Part shown: piece after piece, positions 17,350-26,739 of the stretch
Layout of the letters: every line of letters begins with the position of its first letter
Position numbering within the stretch: the stretch's first letter is position 1
Source of the DNA: an uncultured Pelagibacteraceae bacterium
Lineage (GTDB): Bacteria > Pseudomonadota > Alphaproteobacteria > Pelagibacterales > Pelagibacteraceae
Direction: 5' to 3'
DNA: 64,000 nt
NCBI GenBank assembly: GCA_902618975.1
Contig: CACNCN010000001.1
Coordinates: 124,001-188,000 of the forward strand
Notes under the pieces: model-generated
Told to the model about the DNA's origin: nothing
Databases searched by the model: none
The model's input: only the letters and a program-made list of their open reading frames with translations
Program-made: the position numbers and the translations under genes

Positions 17350-17958
17350 TTATGGCCAAACAAACTCATCCACTAAATAAGTTCCCCCACCTGAATTTGT
17401 AAAGTTAGCTCCAGGACAGTCCTCTCCTAGGAATGTTGCAATGTGCATATCAGGACCTTTTTCTCTTATATTTGTGATGCCTGGTCTATCAGGATAATTA
17501 TATTTCAAAAAATTTTGCCACTGATCATTTCTTAAAAAGCTACCGGTATGTGATGGTTCATTAAATTCTGCTCTAAGATGCGTAAAAAAATAACCGCTTG
17601 ATAAACCAGCATTTTGAGATCTTCCTGCCCAATCTGAAGTGCAATCCCACTTTCGAATACATTTAGTTGAACCTCCCCCACTAACTTTAGTCATTCCAGA
17701 TTTTGGTTGATTACTACATCCATATCCTGGTGGGACATTCATATAGGTATAACCGTTGATAGGGCACATTGCATAAGTTGATTGAGCCAATTTAACAATT
17801 TGTTTGTGTTGTGATTTGAAAGATGAACACTTAGCACTCTTCGTATACCCACTATAAGCAACCACTCCTACAGCAGCTAGAATACCAATGATTGCTACAA
17901 CTACTAGGAGTTCTATTAATGTGAAGCCTTTAAAATTTTTACTCCCATTGGGTTTCAT
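17350..17958 (-). CDS. Type IV pilin-like protein (copy 2 of the tandem array)
   Basis: The start at 17958 (MKPNGSKNFKG/FTLIELL) gives 202 residues and an 11-residue leader; the longer reading from 18000 would overlap the previous gene by 62 bases with a hydrophobic extension unlike a prepilin leader. The N-terminal helix repeats that of its neighbours. The C-terminal part is Cys-rich and different (SAKCSSF, YAMCPING, GYGCSNQP, IRKWDCTSDW, GEDCPG). It overlaps the upstream pilin gene by 20 bases. A structural or minor pilin role is likely. Confidence 0.87.
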   Translation of the reverse strand: MKPNGSKNFKGFTLIELLVVVAIIGILAAVGVVAYSGYTKSAKCSSFKSQHKQIVKLAQSTYAMCPINGYTYMNVPPGYGCSNQPKSGMTKVSGGGSTKCIRKWDCTSDWAGRSQNAGLSSGYFFTHLRAEFNEPSHTGSFLRNDQWQNFLKYNYPDRPGITNIREKGPDMHIATFLGEDCPGANFTNSGGGTYLVDEFVWP

Positions 17959-18463
17959 ATTTTTCAATATTTGAATTATCACTACAAGGACTATCAACAC
18001 AAGTACAAATTTCTATAGTTTTTGTAGATGTTTTGTAATCTATATTTACATATCCAATATATTTTTCCTGAGTACATGCCCAACTATTCCCTTCCATTGC
18101 AACATAATTTCTTCCCCAAGGTTCTCTTGTATGATTATTTTTCCATTCAATCGAATTATTTAGATCATTTGTAAAATACTGCCTAAATAATAGATATGTA
18201 TTAACATCGTACCAACAGCCTTTCTCGTATTCTGTTTTGTCGTTTGCTTTCATCATTATTTTGATTTTGCCATTCACACTCATATTACATTCCTGAATTA
18301 ATAAATTAAGCTTTTTGATCGCTGTTTTATGATTTGATTTTGATACTGAAACCTTGGTACTATTAGTATACCCATTATAAGCAACTACTCCAACAGCTGC
18401 AAGAATACCTATGATAGCTACAACGACTAGGAGTTCTATTAATGTGAAGCCTTGGTTTTTCAT
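17939..18463 (-). CDS. Type IV pilin-like protein (copy 1 of the tandem array)
   Basis: The start at 18463 gives MKNQG/FTLIELL, a 5-residue prepilin leader; the upstream in-frame ATG at 18478 adds MLSWI and is less likely. It has 174 residues, with the same N-terminal helix as its two downstream paralogues but an unrelated C-terminal domain with Cys in IQECNMS, KGCWYD, WACTQE and CTCVDSPC. It is first gene of the array. No pilus ATPase, secretin or prepilin peptidase gene is in the window, so assembly must rely on genes elsewhere. Confidence 0.88.
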   Translation of the reverse strand: MKNQGFTLIELLVVVAIIGILAAVGVVAYNGYTNSTKVSVSKSNHKTAIKKLNLLIQECNMSVNGKIKIMMKANDKTEYEKGCWYDVNTYLLFRQYFTNDLNNSIEWKNNHTREPWGRNYVAMEGNSWACTQEKYIGYVNIDYKTSTKTIEICTCVDSPCSDNSNIEKYETQWE

Positions 18464-18524
18464 AATCCAAGATAACAAATCATTAATTATAAGTCTAAAA
18501 TATTGGTCTATTCCGAAAGTTTTT

Positions 18525-18980
18525 TTATGTTTCTGGCTTAAAAATTAAACATAAGCCATTATTACAAAATCTTTTTTTGGTAGTTGTGGGTCCGTCATTA
18601 AAAACATGGCCATGATGAGCGCCACATTTAGCACAATGGTACTCTGTTCTCATCATGCCAAAAGAAAAATCAACCTTGGTTTTAAATGCACCTGGTAAAG
18701 CTTCAGAAAATGAAGGCCAACCTGTGCCACTGTCGAATTTAGCTTCGGAGCTAAATAATTTGTTTCCACAATTTGCACAATGGTAAAAGCCTTTTCTATT
18801 TTCTTGAAGAAGGGCACTAGTAAAAGGTTTTTCAGTGCCTTCGTTAAATAAAATATCTTTCTGCTCTTCAGTTAAATTTTTATTGATTATTTTTTTAGTA
18901 ACAGCATAAGCTAAATTAAATGGTGCTATAAAAATAGCAGTAAGAGATGTTGTTAAAATTTTTAAAAATTTTCTTCTCAT
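18525..18980 (-). CDS. msrB: Peptide-methionine (R)-S-oxide reductase MsrB, probably exported
   Basis: The start at 18980 gives 151 residues beginning MRRKFLKILTTSL, a twin-arginine-like signal (RRKFLK) ending near NLAYA; an ATG at 18995 adds 5 residues. The MsrB domain has the two zinc CxxC pairs (CANC, CAKC), GTGWPSF, HHGHVFNDGP and the catalytic Cys in KRFCNNG. It repairs oxidised methionine (R form), here apparently in the periplasm. It is divergent from the small secreted protein and Bcp genes, both also redox-related. Confidence 0.9.
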   Translation of the reverse strand: MRRKFLKILTTSLTAIFIAPFNLAYAVTKKIINKNLTEEQKDILFNEGTEKPFTSALLQENRKGFYHCANCGNKLFSSEAKFDSGTGWPSFSEALPGAFKTKVDFSFGMMRTEYHCAKCGAHHGHVFNDGPTTTKKRFCNNGLCLIFKPET

Positions 18981-19079
18981 AATTGTAAAATACAATTTTT
19001 TAATTAAATTTTAACCATATATAGTTAGTTGTGACATTGTTGACCTGTTAATTTTTACAAAAATCACTAATTAGAACTT

Positions 19080-19313
19080 ATGAAACAAATATTAGTAACC
19101 ATTTTAATTATTTTATTTAGTACTTCATCATTTGCCGGATCATGTCCAATGCTATGGGGTAAGATCGATGCTAAAACAGCATTACTTACTGACAGTGATT
19201 TAAAAAATAAGGTGATGGAATTAAGAGATGCGGGTGAAAAGGCTCATTCTGATGGCGATCACTCTAAATCAGAAAAGTTATTGAAAGAAGCTTTAAGTCT
19301 TTTAGATAGCTAA
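19080..19313 (+). CDS. Small secreted protein of unknown function
   Basis: 77 residues with signal peptide MKQILVTILIILFSTSSFAG, then SCPMLWGKIDAKTALL and a helical C-terminus (KVMELRDAGEKAHSDGDHSKSEKLLKEAL) resembling a single TPR-like helical hairpin. One Cys lies right after the predicted cleavage site, but the context (SFAGSC) is not a clear lipobox. The bcp gene follows after 10 bases, so the two are probably cotranscribed. No family recognised. Confidence 0.75.
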   Translation: MKQILVTILIILFSTSSFAGSCPMLWGKIDAKTALLTDSDLKNKVMELRDAGEKAHSDGDHSKSEKLLKEALSLLDS

Positions 19314-19323
19314 AAGAATATTA

Positions 19324-19797
19324 ATGAGGCTTAAAACTAACTCAAAAGCTCCAAATTTCAAACTATCTAGTACGGACGGAAATATATTTGAACTTAATAA
19401 AATTAAGAAAAAGAATATAATTTTATATTTTTACCCAAAAGATGATACTCCTGGATGCACTTTAGAGTCTAAAGATTTTAGTAAATTGAATTCAATGATT
19501 AAAAAAAAAAATACTGTAGTTTTTGGTATATCAAAAGACAGTATGGAAAGTCATTTAAAATTTAAAAAAAAATATAAATTAAAATTTGATTTACTCTCTG
19601 ATGAAAAACTTAAGGTCATAAAAAAATATGGTGTATGGGGTATGAAGTCTTTCTTAGGAAAAAAATATAAAGGAGTGATCAGATCAACTTTTTTAATTAA
19701 TTCAAAAGGTAAAATTCATAAAATTTGGTCAAATGTAAGAGTCAAAGATCATGCTAAGTTTGTTCTTGAAGAGATAAAAAATATTAATTCTGTTTAA
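19324..19797 (+). CDS. bcp: Peroxiredoxin, Bcp/PrxQ type
   Basis: 157 residues. The AhpC/TSA-type fold carries the peroxidatic Cys45 in PKDDTPGCTLESKDF. The second Cys found five residues later in E. coli Bcp is Lys here, so it is a one-Cys form or uses another reductant. It reduces hydrogen and organic peroxides in the cytoplasm. It is placed after a small secreted protein and opposite MsrB. Confidence 0.92.
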   Translation: MRLKTNSKAPNFKLSSTDGNIFELNKIKKKNIILYFYPKDDTPGCTLESKDFSKLNSMIKKKNTVVFGISKDSMESHLKFKKKYKLKFDLLSDEKLKVIKKYGVWGMKSFLGKKYKGVIRSTFLINSKGKIHKIWSNVRVKDHAKFVLEEIKNINSV

Positions 19798-19809
19798 TTA
19801 AACCTAAGT

Positions 19810-21699
19810 CTATTTATAATTAATTTTGTAAAACTTTAAAAATTCTTTTTTTAGCAATAAAGATCCCTCTATGGTCAAATGAGATTTATCTCTATGTGAT
19901 AGTTTATCTTTTTCAACATTGTAAGAGTAGCATGGTGATTTGGGGCAAATAGTATCATAAGAGTTATAAAACAATATCCTGTTGTTTGAAGTTTTGCTTA
20001 TAAATTCTCTAATATGATTAAAATAATTATTCAAGTCTCTATTTTTAAAATCATTTATTTTTGAATAAGTGCAATCAGTGCCTCTAATAAAACACTTTAA
20101 TGGTTCTCTACCGTTTTCTAGGTTAGGAATAGTACTTAAAATTAAAATTTTTATGTCTTTGTCTGTTTTTATTTTAATATTTTCTAAATTGTATAAATTG
20201 TAATTTTCAATATTAGTAACAAATACAATTTCATCGTATATATTTTTTAAATCGGAAATTTTATTAATCGTTGTGTCTGACAAAATGTCTGAGTTATGTG
20301 AGTAATAAAAACTATCTCCGGGATTTAAATCCAAATTGTTAAACATTGGAATGTAGTTTGCAGTGTGACTATTACCCTCTATAAAAAATAGTCTTTTTTT
20401 GTATTTTCCATCTTTTAAACACTCGCTCCTTAAATCATTATTATTTAATTTAAATTTAAAACTTTCTTGGGTACAATATTTATAAATTTCATTACCGCTA
20501 ATATTAATTTTATAAAAAATTACTCTATTTGAGTAATTTAATTTTCTCTCTAAATAATTAATATTATAGACAAATTTTTTTAAGCCTTTTTTTAAATTGT
20601 TTTCATCACTTTTTTGAAAGGTAATAAAAATTAGTGATATAAAAATTATAAATATTGATGAGAAAATTGGGACATAAGTTTTTTTTTTAATAGATTTGAA
20701 ATTTTTATTTCTGAATTTAGTTTCAATGTACTTATAAGAAAACATAGATAATAATATGGATATAAAAAATGTTATTGGGGCCTTTATGAAAAAATTTCCA
20801 AAGTACAAATCATAAAAATATATGACTGGTAAATGCCAGAGATAAAACGAGTAGGATATATTACCAAGATAGACAATTAATTTATTTTCATAAAGAAAGT
20901 TAACACTTTTATTTTTCTCGTAAAAAATAATAAACCCTGAAGCTAAAAAAGTACTAAATAAAATTGCATAAAAATTGTTAGGATATAGTCCTAATAAGAT
21001 AAAAATAATAAGTATAAAAAAACAGAATGAAGATAAAATACTATTTTTTATTTTAATATTTCTTTTTATAAAAAAAACAAGACAACCCAAAAGAAATTCC
21101 CAAAAACGGAATATTGGAGAATAAAAAACTAGTTGTATATTTTCTGAATATTTAAATGTGAGAAAAATACCTAAAAGTATTATTGAAAATAAAATTAATA
21201 TTTGACTTTGTCTTTTTGAAAAAACTTTATAAAGAAAGTATAAAAATAGTGGGAATATAAAGTAAAATTGTTCTTCAACTCCCAAAGACCAAGTATGACC
21301 AAACACGTCTTCAAAAACATTATCAAAATAATCTTTTTTTGAAAATAAGTAATAGAAATTTGATAAACCAAATATTGTAAAAATATAAACAATTATATTT
21401 CCTATAAATAAGTCAAGAGGTTGAAATAAAACTATGAATATTAAAACAATTGTCAAAACAAAAATTAAGACTGGGAATATTCTTTTTATTCTACGAATGT
21501 AAAATTCAGTAAATTTTATTTTATTAGTTTTTATTAATTCATCAAATAATCTAGATGTTATAACATATCCTGATATAACAAAAAAAATATCAACTCCTAG
21601 ATAACCAAACTTAAAAAATTCTATTTTTAAATGGTAAAAAAAAACTAATATAACAGAAATAGCTCTTAAAAACTGTATATTCAGCTGTAAGGATTTCAT
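19810..21699 (-). CDS. Membrane acyltransferase with C-terminal SGNH domain (OafA-like)
   Basis: 629 residues. The N-terminal acyltransferase-3 domain (about 1-340, some ten helices) begins LQLNIQFLRAISVILVFFYHL, with the catalytic His in FYHLK and FFVISGYVIT. The C-terminal SGNH-like domain (about 400-629) has GNSHTANY as nucleophile block and DKSHLTIEGS as the Asp/His block. Such proteins O-acetylate surface polysaccharide: acyl groups are passed across the inner membrane and transferred in the periplasm. It stands alone between bcp and xsc, very AT-rich, consistent with a variable surface gene. Confidence 0.9.
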   Translation of the reverse strand: MKSLQLNIQFLRAISVILVFFYHLKIEFFKFGYLGVDIFFVISGYVITSRLFDELIKTNKIKFTEFYIRRIKRIFPVLIFVLTIVLIFIVLFQPLDLFIGNIIVYIFTIFGLSNFYYLFSKKDYFDNVFEDVFGHTWSLGVEEQFYFIFPLFLYFLYKVFSKRQSQILILFSIILLGIFLTFKYSENIQLVFYSPIFRFWEFLLGCLVFFIKRNIKIKNSILSSFCFFILIIFILLGLYPNNFYAILFSTFLASGFIIFYEKNKSVNFLYENKLIVYLGNISYSFYLWHLPVIYFYDLYFGNFFIKAPITFFISILLSMFSYKYIETKFRNKNFKSIKKKTYVPIFSSIFIIFISLIFITFQKSDENNLKKGLKKFVYNINYLERKLNYSNRVIFYKINISGNEIYKYCTQESFKFKLNNNDLRSECLKDGKYKKRLFFIEGNSHTANYIPMFNNLDLNPGDSFYYSHNSDILSDTTINKISDLKNIYDEIVFVTNIENYNLYNLENIKIKTDKDIKILILSTIPNLENGREPLKCFIRGTDCTYSKINDFKNRDLNNYFNHIREFISKTSNNRILFYNSYDTICPKSPCYSYNVEKDKLSHRDKSHLTIEGSLLLKKEFLKFYKINYK

Positions 21700-21731
21700 A
21701 TTATTATTTTTTTAAATAAATTTTTGGATAA

Positions 21732-23513
21732 TTATGTTAGGTCTTTTTGTGGCCTCATATCCTCTTTATTAATACCTGCAATCTCGACAGGCTTCTTCAT
21801 AGCATCTCTTCTGAAAGGCTCTCCTAATTCTTGGTTAAGTACAACTTCTATAAACGTTGTAATTCCTTTTTTTTGATCTTCACACGATTGCTTAATTGCT
21901 TTTGTAGTTTCTTCCATAGTTTTAACGGTTACACCTTTTAAACCACATGCATTTGCAACTTTAGCATAGCTTAATTCTGGATCTAGTTCAGTACCAACAA
22001 AGTTATCATCGAACCATAATATTGAATTTCTTTTTTCCGCTCCCCACTGATAATTTCTAAATATTACCATTGTAATAGCTGGCCATTCTTCTCTTGCACA
22101 TGAGCTCATTTCATTCATGCTAATTCCGAATGCTCCATCGCCTGCAAAACCAATTACTGGAGTGTTGGGACATCCTATTTTAGCACCTAGTATTGACGGA
22201 AAACCGTAACCACAAGGTCCGAATAAACCCGGTGCTAAATATTTTCTTGGTTTTTCAAAAGTTGGATAAGCATTGCCTATTGCACAGTTATTTCCAATGT
22301 CACTGGATATAATTGCATCCTCAGGCATTGCAGCTTGAATTGCTCTCCATGCTTGTCTTGGTGACATTCTATCTTTGTCTCTTTCTCTGGCCTCTTTATT
22401 CCATACTGTTCCAGGATCATCCTCTTCATGGTCTAGGCTTGTTAAAGTTTGTAACCAGGCAGATTTTGTTTGATGTATTAAATTTTTTCTTTCTTCTCTT
22501 CCACTATCACCTGCTTTTGATGACAATTTATTTAATATTTGTTGTGCAACTTGTTTAGCATCGCCAGCAATTCCAACTGTTACTTTTTTTGTAAGTCCTA
22601 TTCTATCTGGGTTCATATCTACTTGAATAATGTTTGCATCTTTTGGCCAATAATCTATGCCGTACCCAGGTAATGTGGAAAATGGATTTAATCTAGTTCC
22701 AAGCGCTAAAACTACATCAGCTTTAGAAATTAATTGCATTGCAGCTTTTGATCCGTTGTATCCAAGAGGTCCAACCGCTAAAGGGTGACTTCCTGGGAAA
22801 CTATCATTATGTTGATAACCATTACAAACAGGTGCATCTAGTTTTTCAGCTAGTGCTTTACATTCATTTATTGCATCACCAATTACAACACCTGCTCCAG
22901 ATAAAATTACTGGAAATTTTGCCTCCGATAACATTTTTGCTGCTCTTTGAATTGCATCTTGTCCGCCACCTTGTCTTTCAAATCTTACAATTGGAGGTAA
23001 TTCAATATCAATAACTTGTGTCCAATAATCTCTTGGAACATTTATTTGTGCTGGTGCAGAACCCCTTATAGCTTTTTCAATAACTCTATTTAAAACTTCT
23101 GCCATTCTAGAGGGATCTCTTACCTCCTCTTGATAACAAACCATATCTTTGAACAAATTCATTTGCTCAACCTCTTGAAATCCTCCTTGTCCCATAGTTT
23201 TGTTGGCTGCTTGAGGTGTTACTAATAATAATGGTGTATGGTTCCAATAAGCTGTTTTAATTGGTGTAACAAGTCCGGTAATACCAGGACCGTTTTGTGC
23301 AATGACCATAGATATTTTTCCAGTAGATCTTGTATAACCATCTGCAATTAATCCACCGTTTGTTTCATGAGCAACATCCCAAAATGTAATCCCTGCTTTT
23401 GGAAATAAATCAGAAATTGGCATAAACGCAGATCCAATAATACCAAATGCGTGTTCAATTCCATGCATTTGAAGAACTTTTATAAAAGCTTCTTCTGTTG
23501 TCATTTTAGTCAT
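21732..23513 (-). CDS. xsc: Sulfoacetaldehyde acetyltransferase
   Basis: 593 residues, the expected length. A thiamine-diphosphate enzyme: N-terminal GIEHAFGIIGSAFMPISDLF, central FAD/nucleotide-like domain, and the C-terminal cofactor motif GDGAFGISMNEMSSCAREEW. The Xsc-specific RNYQWGAEKRNSILWFDDNF is present. It converts sulfoacetaldehyde and phosphate to acetyl phosphate and sulfite, the end step of taurine and isethionate breakdown. Taurine transporter and transaminase genes are not in the window. It is divergent from suyAB. Confidence 0.95.
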   Translation of the reverse strand: MTKMTTEEAFIKVLQMHGIEHAFGIIGSAFMPISDLFPKAGITFWDVAHETNGGLIADGYTRSTGKISMVIAQNGPGITGLVTPIKTAYWNHTPLLLVTPQAANKTMGQGGFQEVEQMNLFKDMVCYQEEVRDPSRMAEVLNRVIEKAIRGSAPAQINVPRDYWTQVIDIELPPIVRFERQGGGQDAIQRAAKMLSEAKFPVILSGAGVVIGDAINECKALAEKLDAPVCNGYQHNDSFPGSHPLAVGPLGYNGSKAAMQLISKADVVLALGTRLNPFSTLPGYGIDYWPKDANIIQVDMNPDRIGLTKKVTVGIAGDAKQVAQQILNKLSSKAGDSGREERKNLIHQTKSAWLQTLTSLDHEEDDPGTVWNKEARERDKDRMSPRQAWRAIQAAMPEDAIISSDIGNNCAIGNAYPTFEKPRKYLAPGLFGPCGYGFPSILGAKIGCPNTPVIGFAGDGAFGISMNEMSSCAREEWPAITMVIFRNYQWGAEKRNSILWFDDNFVGTELDPELSYAKVANACGLKGVTVKTMEETTKAIKQSCEDQKKGITTFIEVVLNQELGEPFRRDAMKKPVEIAGINKEDMRPQKDLT

Positions 23514-23600
23514 TATCTAATATCTTTCGTAAAAATTAATTTTAATACAACGGGATTAATATATAAGATTACGAAAATTTCAAATAAAGAAATCGTCACA

Positions 23601-23888
23601 ATGGCAGGCACAGATATTATAATTCATGATAAAAAAGACAATGTTGGGGTGGTTGTTATTGAGAAGATAACTCCAAATCAGGACTGTAATTGCTGGATTA
23701 TGGAAAATGATGATTCTACAAAAATTCAATCAAAAAATGAAATTCCTCTAGGACATAAAATTGCTATGGAAGATTTGAAAGAGGGGGATACAATAATTAA
23801 ATACGGTCATGACATTGGTAAAGTTGTCAAACCTATTAAAAAAGGTGAGCACGTTCATGTTCATAATGTAAAAACTAAGAAGTGGTAA
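23601..23888 (+). CDS. suyA: (2R)-sulfolactate sulfo-lyase small subunit / UxaA N-terminal-type SAF domain protein
   Basis: 95 residues from the ATG at 23601; an in-frame ATG at 23451 lies inside the divergent xsc gene and would add 50 improbable residues. The SAF domain shows [23 protein letters not shown] and [11 protein letters not shown], as in the small subunits of altronate dehydratase and SuyA. With the large subunit it would split sulfolactate into pyruvate and sulfite. One base separates its stop from the large subunit ATG. Altronate or galactarate dehydratase activity is the alternative; xsc, tauE and apr neighbours favour sulfolactate. Confidence 0.82.
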   Translation: MAGTDIIIHDKKDNVGVVVIEKITPNQDCNCWIMENDDSTKIQSKNEIPLGHKIAMEDLKEGDTIIKYGHDIGKVVKPIKKGEHVHVHNVKTKKW

Positions 23889-23889
23889 T

Positions 23890-25056
23890 ATGGAAATTCC
23901 AAAAAGTTTTTTAGGATATAAAAGAGAGAATGGTAGAGCTGGAACAAGAAACCACGTAATCATTTTACCTGTCGATGACATATCTAACGCGTGTGCTGAA
24001 GCTGTAGCAAATAATATTAAAGGAACAATAGCACTGCCTCACTCTTACGGAAGGTTACAATTTGGAGCTGATTTAGAATTACATTTTAGAACGATGATTG
24101 GAACTGGAAAAAATCCAAATGTTGCTGCAGTTATAGTAATCGGAATAGAACCTAAGTGGACAAAAAGAATTGTAGATGCAATAGCAAAGACGGGAAAACC
24201 TGTTGAAGGTTTCAGTATTGAAGGAGTCGGAGATATAGATACAATTGCTAAAGTATCAAAAAAGGCACAAGAATTTTCAATGTGGGCTTCTGAGATACAA
24301 AGAGAAGAATGTCCATTGAGTGATTTATGGATATCGGTAAAATGTGGAGAATCTGACACAACGTCAGGTCTAGCATCAAATCCAACAGTTGGAAACTTAA
24401 TGGAAAAATTAGAGCCATTTGGGGTACATTTATGTTTTGGCGAAACCTCAGAATTAACAGGTGCTGAAACAGTTTGTGCAAAAAGAGGTAAGACACCAGA
24501 GGCACAAGAAAAGTTCATGAAAACATGGAATGAATACAACGACTTTATCCTTAAGGAAGCAACTAATGATTTATCTGAAAGCCAACCAACAGCGGGTAAT
24601 ATAGCTGGAGGTCTTACAACAATTGAGGAAAAAGCTTTTGGAAATTTTCAAAAAATAGGAAATTTAAAATTTATTGATGTTTTGGAACCTGCTGAAGAAC
24701 CAAGTAAAGGCAAAGGTTTATATTTTATGGATACATCATCTGCGGCAGCAGAGTGTGTAACATTACAAGCTGCTGGTGGATTTAACATTCACTTATTTCC
24801 AACTGGACAAGGGAACATAATCGGCAATCCAATAGAGCCTGTAATAAAATTAACTGCGAATCCATTAACTGCTAAAACAATGAGTGAACATATTGATGTT
24901 GATGTATCTAAAATTTTATCAAGAGAAATGAATTTAGATCAAGCAGGTGATGAATTGATAAAAGCAACGATAAAAGTTGCGAATGGTCGATTAACTTGTG
25001 CTGAAGCCTTAGGTCATAAAGAATTTGTTATGACAAAACTTTATAGAAGTGCCTAA
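23890..25056 (+). CDS. suyB: (2R)-sulfolactate sulfo-lyase large subunit / UxaA C-terminal-type
   Basis: 388 residues of the D-galactarate/altronate dehydratase C-terminal family: [17 protein letters not shown] at the N-terminus, [16 protein letters not shown] near residue 153, and METSSAA-type block [12 protein letters not shown] near residue 277. Cys residues of KCGESD and CFGET probably bind an iron-containing centre as in homologues. It forms the lyase with suyA. The stop overlaps the convergent exporter gene by 4 bases. The assignment rests on context, as in suyA. Confidence 0.82.
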   Translation: MEIPKSFLGYKRENGRAGTRNHVIILPVDDISNACAEAVANNIKGTIALPHSYGRLQFGADLELHFRTMIGTGKNPNVAAVIVIGIEPKWTKRIVDAIAKTGKPVEGFSIEGVGDIDTIAKVSKKAQEFSMWASEIQREECPLSDLWISVKCGESDTTSGLASNPTVGNLMEKLEPFGVHLCFGETSELTGAETVCAKRGKTPEAQEKFMKTWNEYNDFILKEATNDLSESQPTAGNIAGGLTTIEEKAFGNFQKIGNLKFIDVLEPAEEPSKGKGLYFMDTSSAAAECVTLQAAGGFNIHLFPTGQGNIIGNPIEPVIKLTANPLTAKTMSEHIDVDVSKILSREMNLDQAGDELIKATIKVANGRLTCAEALGHKEFVMTKLYRSA

Positions 25057-26129
25057 GCTTTTTCTGCTTTCTTTTTTATTCTAGAGAAAAAGTGTCTTAC
25101 CATTGCTGCACCAACACCTAAACCAAGGGCTAAAACAATTGAGGCTAATCCATAACTAATAGGTTGATCAGTTTGAAAGTCTTTCACAAATTGCGATAGC
25201 CAATTAAGTTTTTCTGGAGCAGATTTGGCAACTTGATTTATTGTATCTTCTGCAAAAAAAGTATCGTAGGCTATTGCAATACCTACTAATAATAAAAGTA
25301 TAGCTAAAATCGCTTTAAATTCTGAGCTATCAACACGCTCGCTTATTTTTTGACCAAACTGAACGCCCATGATTGATCCTAAAATTAAAACTGTAACTAA
25401 AATTAAATCAATTGATCCATAATTAAACGCGTGAAGCACGGTTACAATTGCACTAATAAATATTGTAACAAATAAAGAAGTTCCAGGAATTAGCTTTGTT
25501 GGCATTCCAATTATATAGATCATTGCTGGGACAAGAATAAATGCACCACCAATTCCCATAATAGCAGCAATGAAACCAACAATTAATCCGATCAATATTG
25601 GAGTAAACACACTCTCATATAACTTCGACTTTTTAAATCGCATTCTAAAAGGTAAACCATGTATCCAATAATGAGCGTGCAATTTCTTTCTTACAACAAC
25701 TTTTCTTCTAGCGCGATCTATCTCAGTAACACCTTGAACTAACATTAATGTCCCTATAATCGCTAAAATATACATATAGGCCAATGAGATAACTATATTT
25801 ATTTTTCCTATATCTTTAAAATAAGTAAAAGTGATTATACCCAATAATGTTCCTGCTGCTCCACCAATTACTATCATAAAGCCCATCTTGTAATCTAAGG
25901 TCCCTTTTAAATAATGTGTGGTTGAACCAGAAATAGATGTTCCTAAAATATTGTTTGCTTCATTAGGAACTGCGTATGCGGGGGGAATACCTAGAAATAT
26001 TAAAAAGGGAGTCATTAAAAAACCACCCCCAACGCCAAATAAACCAGATAAAATTCCTACCACAAAACTTAAAAAAAATATAAATGGAAGACTTACATAA
26101 ACTTCTGCTATTGGAAGATAGAAATCCAT
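25053..26129 (-). CDS. tauE: TauE/SafE (TSUP) family exporter, probable sulfite exporter
   Basis: 358 residues with about 8-9 helices and both family repeats: [21 protein letters not shown] (split here after GGGF) near residue 28 and [19 protein letters not shown] near residue 187. A basic cytoplasmic loop (about 138-170) lies between the halves. Family members export sulfite or sulfoacetate, or move other sulfur anions. Its place between sulfite-releasing lyase genes and aprBA makes sulfite the best candidate. It follows a 48-residue membrane protein gene on the same strand. Confidence 0.88.
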   Translation of the reverse strand: MDFYLPIAEVYVSLPFIFFLSFVVGILSGLFGVGGGFLMTPFLIFLGIPPAYAVPNEANNILGTSISGSTTHYLKGTLDYKMGFMIVIGGAAGTLLGIITFTYFKDIGKINIVISLAYMYILAIIGTLMLVQGVTEIDRARRKVVVRKKLHAHYWIHGLPFRMRFKKSKLYESVFTPILIGLIVGFIAAIMGIGGAFILVPAMIYIIGMPTKLIPGTSLFVTIFISAIVTVLHAFNYGSIDLILVTVLILGSIMGVQFGQKISERVDSSEFKAILAILLLLVGIAIAYDTFFAEDTINQVAKSAPEKLNWLSQFVKDFQTDQPISYGLASIVLALGLGVGAAMVRHFFSRIKKKAEKA

Positions 26130-26180
26130 GTGAAATAACTATTCCTCTACAGATTCAAAGTCAATAAAATGATGAAATTA

Positions 26181-26327
26181 TTATATTCCTATGAATGTGC
26201 CAAGTAGCATGACGCTCCAATAAGCGGCTAAACCAAAATAGACAAGAAATTTTGTATTAAAAAATGAAAAAATATTTGGAACTTGTTTGACAAATAACGC
26301 TATATTTTTATTAAATTTATCAAACAT
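26181..26327 (-). CDS. Small membrane protein (48 residues) upstream of the sulfite exporter
   Basis: ATG at 26327, TAA at 26181-26183. Reads MFDKFNKNIALFVKQVPNI, then FFNTKFLVYFGLAAYWSVM and LLGTFIGI: an amphipathic start and one membrane helix. AAGGAG lies right before the ATG (1-base gap, unusually close). It is the only open frame in the 249-base gap between the exporter and the 116-residue gene, and shares their strand, suggesting an accessory subunit of the exporter. No family recognised. Confidence 0.6.
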   Translation of the reverse strand: MFDKFNKNIALFVKQVPNIFSFFNTKFLVYFGLAAYWSVMLLGTFIGI

Positions 26328-26378
26328 ACTCCTTCACTACACCCAGTTTCGAAACTTGGCAAGTGAATTTTAATTAAT

Positions 26379-26729
26379 TTAAAAAATAGTTGCGCCGAAA
26401 ACTTTTACCTCACCACCCTCTTCTCCGAGTACAATTCGTCCGAGAAACTCACCAGGTATCTTTGAACTAGTTTGTCTGTACAATACAGTAATGTAGTCTC
26501 CCCTTCTTAAACATCCAAAAGCCTTACATCCCTCATTTAATGTTGAGATCAATTCATTATTGGCCCATTGCTTTCCAAGCTCCACTTCATTGGCTCCATA
26601 AAGCATTTGTGATGAAAAATCTCTGGTGAAACCACCGTAGTCTTTAATATTTGAGCATTTGACTAAATTAGACCACATAGGATCAGCAATCTTGATGATT
26701 TCATCATCAGTCTTATCGAGTAAACTCAT
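26379..26729 (-). CDS. Unknown protein encoded directly downstream of aprA
   Basis: 116 residues, no signal peptide or membrane helix. Visible stretches are TDDEIIKIADPMWSNLVKC, GGFTRDFSSQMLYGANEVE, NEGCKAFGCLRRGDYITVLYR and EFLGRIVLGEEGGEVKVFG. Three Cys are present (KCSN, EGCKAFGC). The layout (helix-rich N-terminus, strand-rich C-terminus) recalls a cystatin/NTF2-like fold, but this is only an impression. It starts 10 bases after the aprA stop, so it is in the aprMBA operon and probably tied to sulfite oxidation. Confidence 0.75.
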   Translation of the reverse strand: MSLLDKTDDEIIKIADPMWSNLVKCSNIKDYGGFTRDFSSQMLYGANEVELGKQWANNELISTLNEGCKAFGCLRRGDYITVLYRQTSSKIPGEFLGRIVLGEEGGEVKVFGATIF

Positions 26730-26739
26730 ATATTAGATA

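Noticed and set aside
22313..23014. Open frames of 81 and 91 codons on the + strand inside xsc.
   Set aside because: They lie antisense to a full-length conserved enzyme gene, have low-complexity Leu/His-rich products and no ribosome site.
24045..24539. 164-codon open frame antisense to suyB.
   Set aside because: The sense frame encodes a conserved 388-residue enzyme; the antisense product is Ser/Pro/Cys-rich without family features, a shadow of codon bias.
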